The notes under the pieces: model-generated
What the model saw: the letters and a program-made list of their open reading frames with translations, nothing else
Database searches by the model: none
Told to the model about the DNA's origin: nothing
Origin: an uncultured Barnesiella sp.
GTDB taxonomy: Bacteria > Bacteroidota > Bacteroidia > Bacteroidales > Barnesiellaceae_A
Length of the DNA: 9,186 nt
Assembly: GCA_904502265.1 (NCBI GenBank)
Contig: CAJGDT010000056.1
Span: 1-9,186 of the forward strand
Reading direction: 5' to 3'
Translations under genes and position numbers: made by a program
In this document: piece by piece, positions 7,340 to 9,186 of the stretch
Layout of the letters: each line of letters opens with the position of its first letter
Numbering within the stretch: the first letter of the stretch is position 1

Positions 7340-9186
7340 TTACTCAATATCTATGCGCGATACTTCATCGATACAGTCAATGGTAGCAATGTTTTCCATA
7401 GCCTTTTGTAATTCGTTGATTGAGTGTACTGAAAGGTCAATGGTACAAGCAGCAATATTGTCGATGGTTTCGGTTTTGAGCTCATTCATAGATAGGTGTA
7501 GCTCATCGGTGATACAAACAATGAGATCGCTGAGGAGATGATAACGGTCTACGCCCCTTACTCGTATGCGTACGGGATAGAGGAAATCTGCATCTTCATT
7601 GAAGTCGACCGGAACGATAGAGTCGCCATGGTGTGCTGCTTGGCGTATAGCTGTGGGGCAATTGCGCTTGTGTAGGGTTATGGTGCTGTCATGTTCTTTA
7701 AAGCCTATTACCTCTTCGCCCGGGATGGGGTGGCAGTGTTTGCAGCGGTTGTATTCAAGTATCCGTCTGTTGGCAAAGTATATACGCAAGCTACGTTTGG
7801 CTTTGTAGGTTGATACACAACCCAACCAGTCGGGTTGAGGCAATACGTTGTCATTTGTGCCTATTTCTATGACGTCGCCACGGCGCAAAGTTGTTTTTAC
7901 CGAAGTTAATTTGCCGTTGATGCGAGCGTATTGAGCATGTTCGCCTATGCGACTATGTATCTCAAAGGCAAAATCGAGAGCCGAAGCGTTCTTGGGTAGT
8001 ACGATGCTCTTGCCCTTGGGGGTGTATACTGTAATATCATCGTTGTAGAACGACGAGGTAATACCATCCATGTACTCAATCTCGTGAGTGTGGTGCTTAA
8101 TATCCTTGAGTACCGAGCGGAATTTCGACAGCCAAGAATCTACGTTGGCTTCAGTGCGTTCGGCTGCACATCCAAGTTGCGAGTTGCGCACCATGCGTTC
8201 CGATGATATGTGTATTTCTTCCCAAGTGCCTTGTTCGCTCAGCAATTTTACATGGAAACTCTGATATCCGTTCTCTTTGGGAGCATTGATATAGTTGGCA
8301 ACACTACCGGGAGCTTCTTTAAAGGCATCGGTCAGTGCCGAATATATGCGTAGTGTGGTATTCTTTTCGCTCTCGATGGTTTCGTTGGGATAGATGATTC
8401 GTATGTAATATTTGCCATCGACATGTTGGAAGTCGCAACCTTTCGATTGCATCTTGCGCCATATACTGTATGGCTTGCGATAGCGAATCTCAGTGCGAAC
8501 CTTAATGCCGTGCATTGACAAGGTCTCATCAATCATTTCGATAAAATGCTTGATGTTTGCCTCTGTCTTGAGGCGTTCGGTATTGAGTAACTCCTCGAGG
8601 TGGGCATACTGTAGCGGACAGCGATATTGGAATGAAAGGTTTTCAAGCTCGGTCTTGATGTGGTACAGTCCCAATCTGTTGGCCAATGGAGCATAGAAGT
8701 AGTCGGTTTCGCCGGCAATTTTCATCTGTTTGTCGGGGCGCATGCTACTCAATGTACGCATGTTGTGCAGACGGTCGGCAAGTTTAATGAGCAGTGCTCG
8801 TATATCATATTGCACTGAAGATAGCATCTGTTGGTAGTTGTCTATCTGCTTCGAGTGTTCATACTCTTCTTTCTTTTGTTTGGTAACAACGTTTACCAAG
8901 AAGGCTACACCGTTGCCAAACAGGTGGCGAATATCTTCAATCGTATAGTCGGTGTCCTCGACTACATCGTGCAAGAATGCTGCAATGATAGCATCGGTGC
9001 TCAGTTCCAACTCCTCGGCGATGATGAGGCGCTTGCCACGTAGCCCCGCATATTCAAACTTCTTTCCGCTGTCGTTTGTTGAGATCATGAGCTCGGAGCG
9101 GATGGTTCCTGCATAGTCTCCTAGGACATCCTGCAGGGCGTTGAAAAATGTGCTCTTGCCGTTGCCGCCGCTGCCGACGGCGATAA
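7340..9186 (-). CDS. Long RelA/SpoT homologue (RSH), N-terminus replaced; partial
   Basis: A (p)ppGpp synthetase/hydrolase homologue, cytosolic. Numbering here starts from the internal Met at 9088. RSH sequence runs from about residue 27 to the stop (582). Domains in order: HD hydrolase with LHDVVEDT (H40, D41, E44, D45) and KLADRLHNM (D105, N109); synthetase about 190-310 with YSIWRKM (207-213), NGYQSFH (273-279) and EEIHISSERM (290-299); TGS 352-412; a Cys-rich domain with C449, C452 and C477; and an ACT domain about 500-580. The canonical synthetase motif D-x-x-A-x-R is here GKYYIR, with G225 aligned to the essential Asp, and EIQIRT is EIHISS, so synthesis may be lost. The conserved Arg and first His of the HD site should lie N-terminal to residue 27 but are absent, because the frame changes into an unrelated helicase at about 9001-9020. 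The frame is open to the right edge, so the Met at 9088 is not a true start. The TAA stop lies 17 nt from the shared terminator. Confidence 0.88.
   Translation of the reverse strand, partial: IAVGSGGNGKSTFFNALQDVLGDYAGTIRSELMISTNDSGKKFEYAGLRGKRLIIAEELELSTDAIIAAFLHDVVEDTDYTIEDIRHLFGNGVAFLVNVVTKQKKEEYEHSKQIDNYQQMLSSVQYDIRALLIKLADRLHNMRTLSSMRPDKQMKIAGETDYFYAPLANRLGLYHIKTELENLSFQYRCPLQYAHLEELLNTERLKTEANIKHFIEMIDETLSMHGIKVRTEIRYRKPYSIWRKMQSKGCDFQHVDGKYYIRIIYPNETIESEKNTTLRIYSALTDAFKEAPGSVANYINAPKENGYQSFHVKLLSEQGTWEEIHISSERMVRNSQLGCAAERTEANVDSWLSKFRSVLKDIKHHTHEIEYMDGITSSFYNDDITVYTPKGKSIVLPKNASALDFAFEIHSRIGEHAQYARINGKLTSVKTTLRRGDVIEIGTNDNVLPQPDWLGCVSTYKAKRSLRIYFANRRILEYNRCKHCHPIPGEEVIGFKEHDSTITLHKRNCPTAIRQAAHHGDSIVPVDFNEDADFLYPVRIRVRGVDRYHLLSDLIVCITDELHLSMNELKTETIDNIAACTIDLSVHSINELQKAMENIATIDCIDEVSRIDIE
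9008..9186 (-). other. Fragment of an SF3 (D5/P4-like) phage or plasmid primase-helicase fused in frame to the RSH
   Basis: About 59 codons reading in from the right edge match an SF3 helicase ATPase core, the motor that follows the primase in phage, plasmid and integrative-element replication proteins. Walker A is GSGGNGKST (9175-9149), followed by FFNALQDVLGDYAGT, a typical arrangement. Downstream, LRGKR and the Walker B-like LIIAEE (9028-9011) follow at the usual distance. Walker motif C and the arginine finger, which should come next, are absent because RSH sequence begins. GC is about 56% by hand count against about 45% in a sampled 60-nt stretch of the neighbouring RSH, and codons such as GGC, AAC and AGC are favoured. 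There is no sign of an element end or repeat at the join. The fragment is probably foreign to this locus, by recombination or by misassembly. Confidence refers to the helicase identity. Confidence 0.8.

Noticed and set aside
9086..9088. ATG at 9088 as the start of the RSH gene
   Set aside because: The same frame continues upstream for 32 more codons with a helicase Walker A. This Met lies inside the helicase fragment, and RSH homology begins only about 26 codons later.

Overview
The window looks like chromosomal DNA of a member of the Bacteroidales (phylum Bacteroidota), roughly 45% GC in genes with AT-rich gaps. The evidence is: Bacteroidota-type -7 promoter boxes (TAnnTTTG) upstream of three of the genes; A/T-rich leaders without Shine-Dalgarno sites; a long single-chain PurL; and protein sequences of Bacteroidales flavour. 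I cannot fix the family or genus.

Layout. Bases 1-2200 (minus) hold the first 733 codons of purL (purine synthesis); its C-terminal part lies off the left edge. Bases 2201-2347 are a compact regulatory gap with a 14-bp inverted repeat that carries the purL promoter and lies just after the upstream gene. Bases 2348-3718 (minus) encode a MATE-family efflux protein and 3789-4523 (minus) a PlsC-type lysophosphatidate acyltransferase. A 254-bp divergent gap (4524-4777) holds a clear promoter for the next gene and a 19-nt operator-like inverted repeat. Bases 4778-6985 (plus) encode a CopA-type Cu(+)-exporting P1B ATPase, followed 19 nt later by an 85-residue heavy-metal-associated (HMA) protein at 7005-7262. 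These two form a small copper-handling operon, closed by a perfect 18-bp stem terminator (7281-7322) that also ends the convergent gene. From 7340 to the right edge (minus) runs a long RelA/SpoT homologue (RSH, alarmone metabolism).

The most unusual thing is at the right edge. The reading frame that encodes the RSH does not continue into a normal RSH N-terminus. At about 9001-9020 it changes, in frame, into the Walker A to Walker B part of a phage/plasmid-type SF3 (D5/P4-like) primase-helicase, which is more GC-rich (about 56% by hand count). Either this is a real recombination that removed part of the RSH hydrolase site, or (more likely a priori) it is an assembly or cloning chimera. Independently of this, the RSH synthetase domain looks degenerate: Gly stands where the catalytic Asp of the usual D-x-x-A-x-R motif should be. 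The native gene may therefore be a hydrolase-dominant, SpoT-like enzyme.

The rest of the window is ordinary housekeeping and accessory chromosomal content. I saw no tRNA, rRNA, CRISPR array, insertion sequence or complete mobile element.
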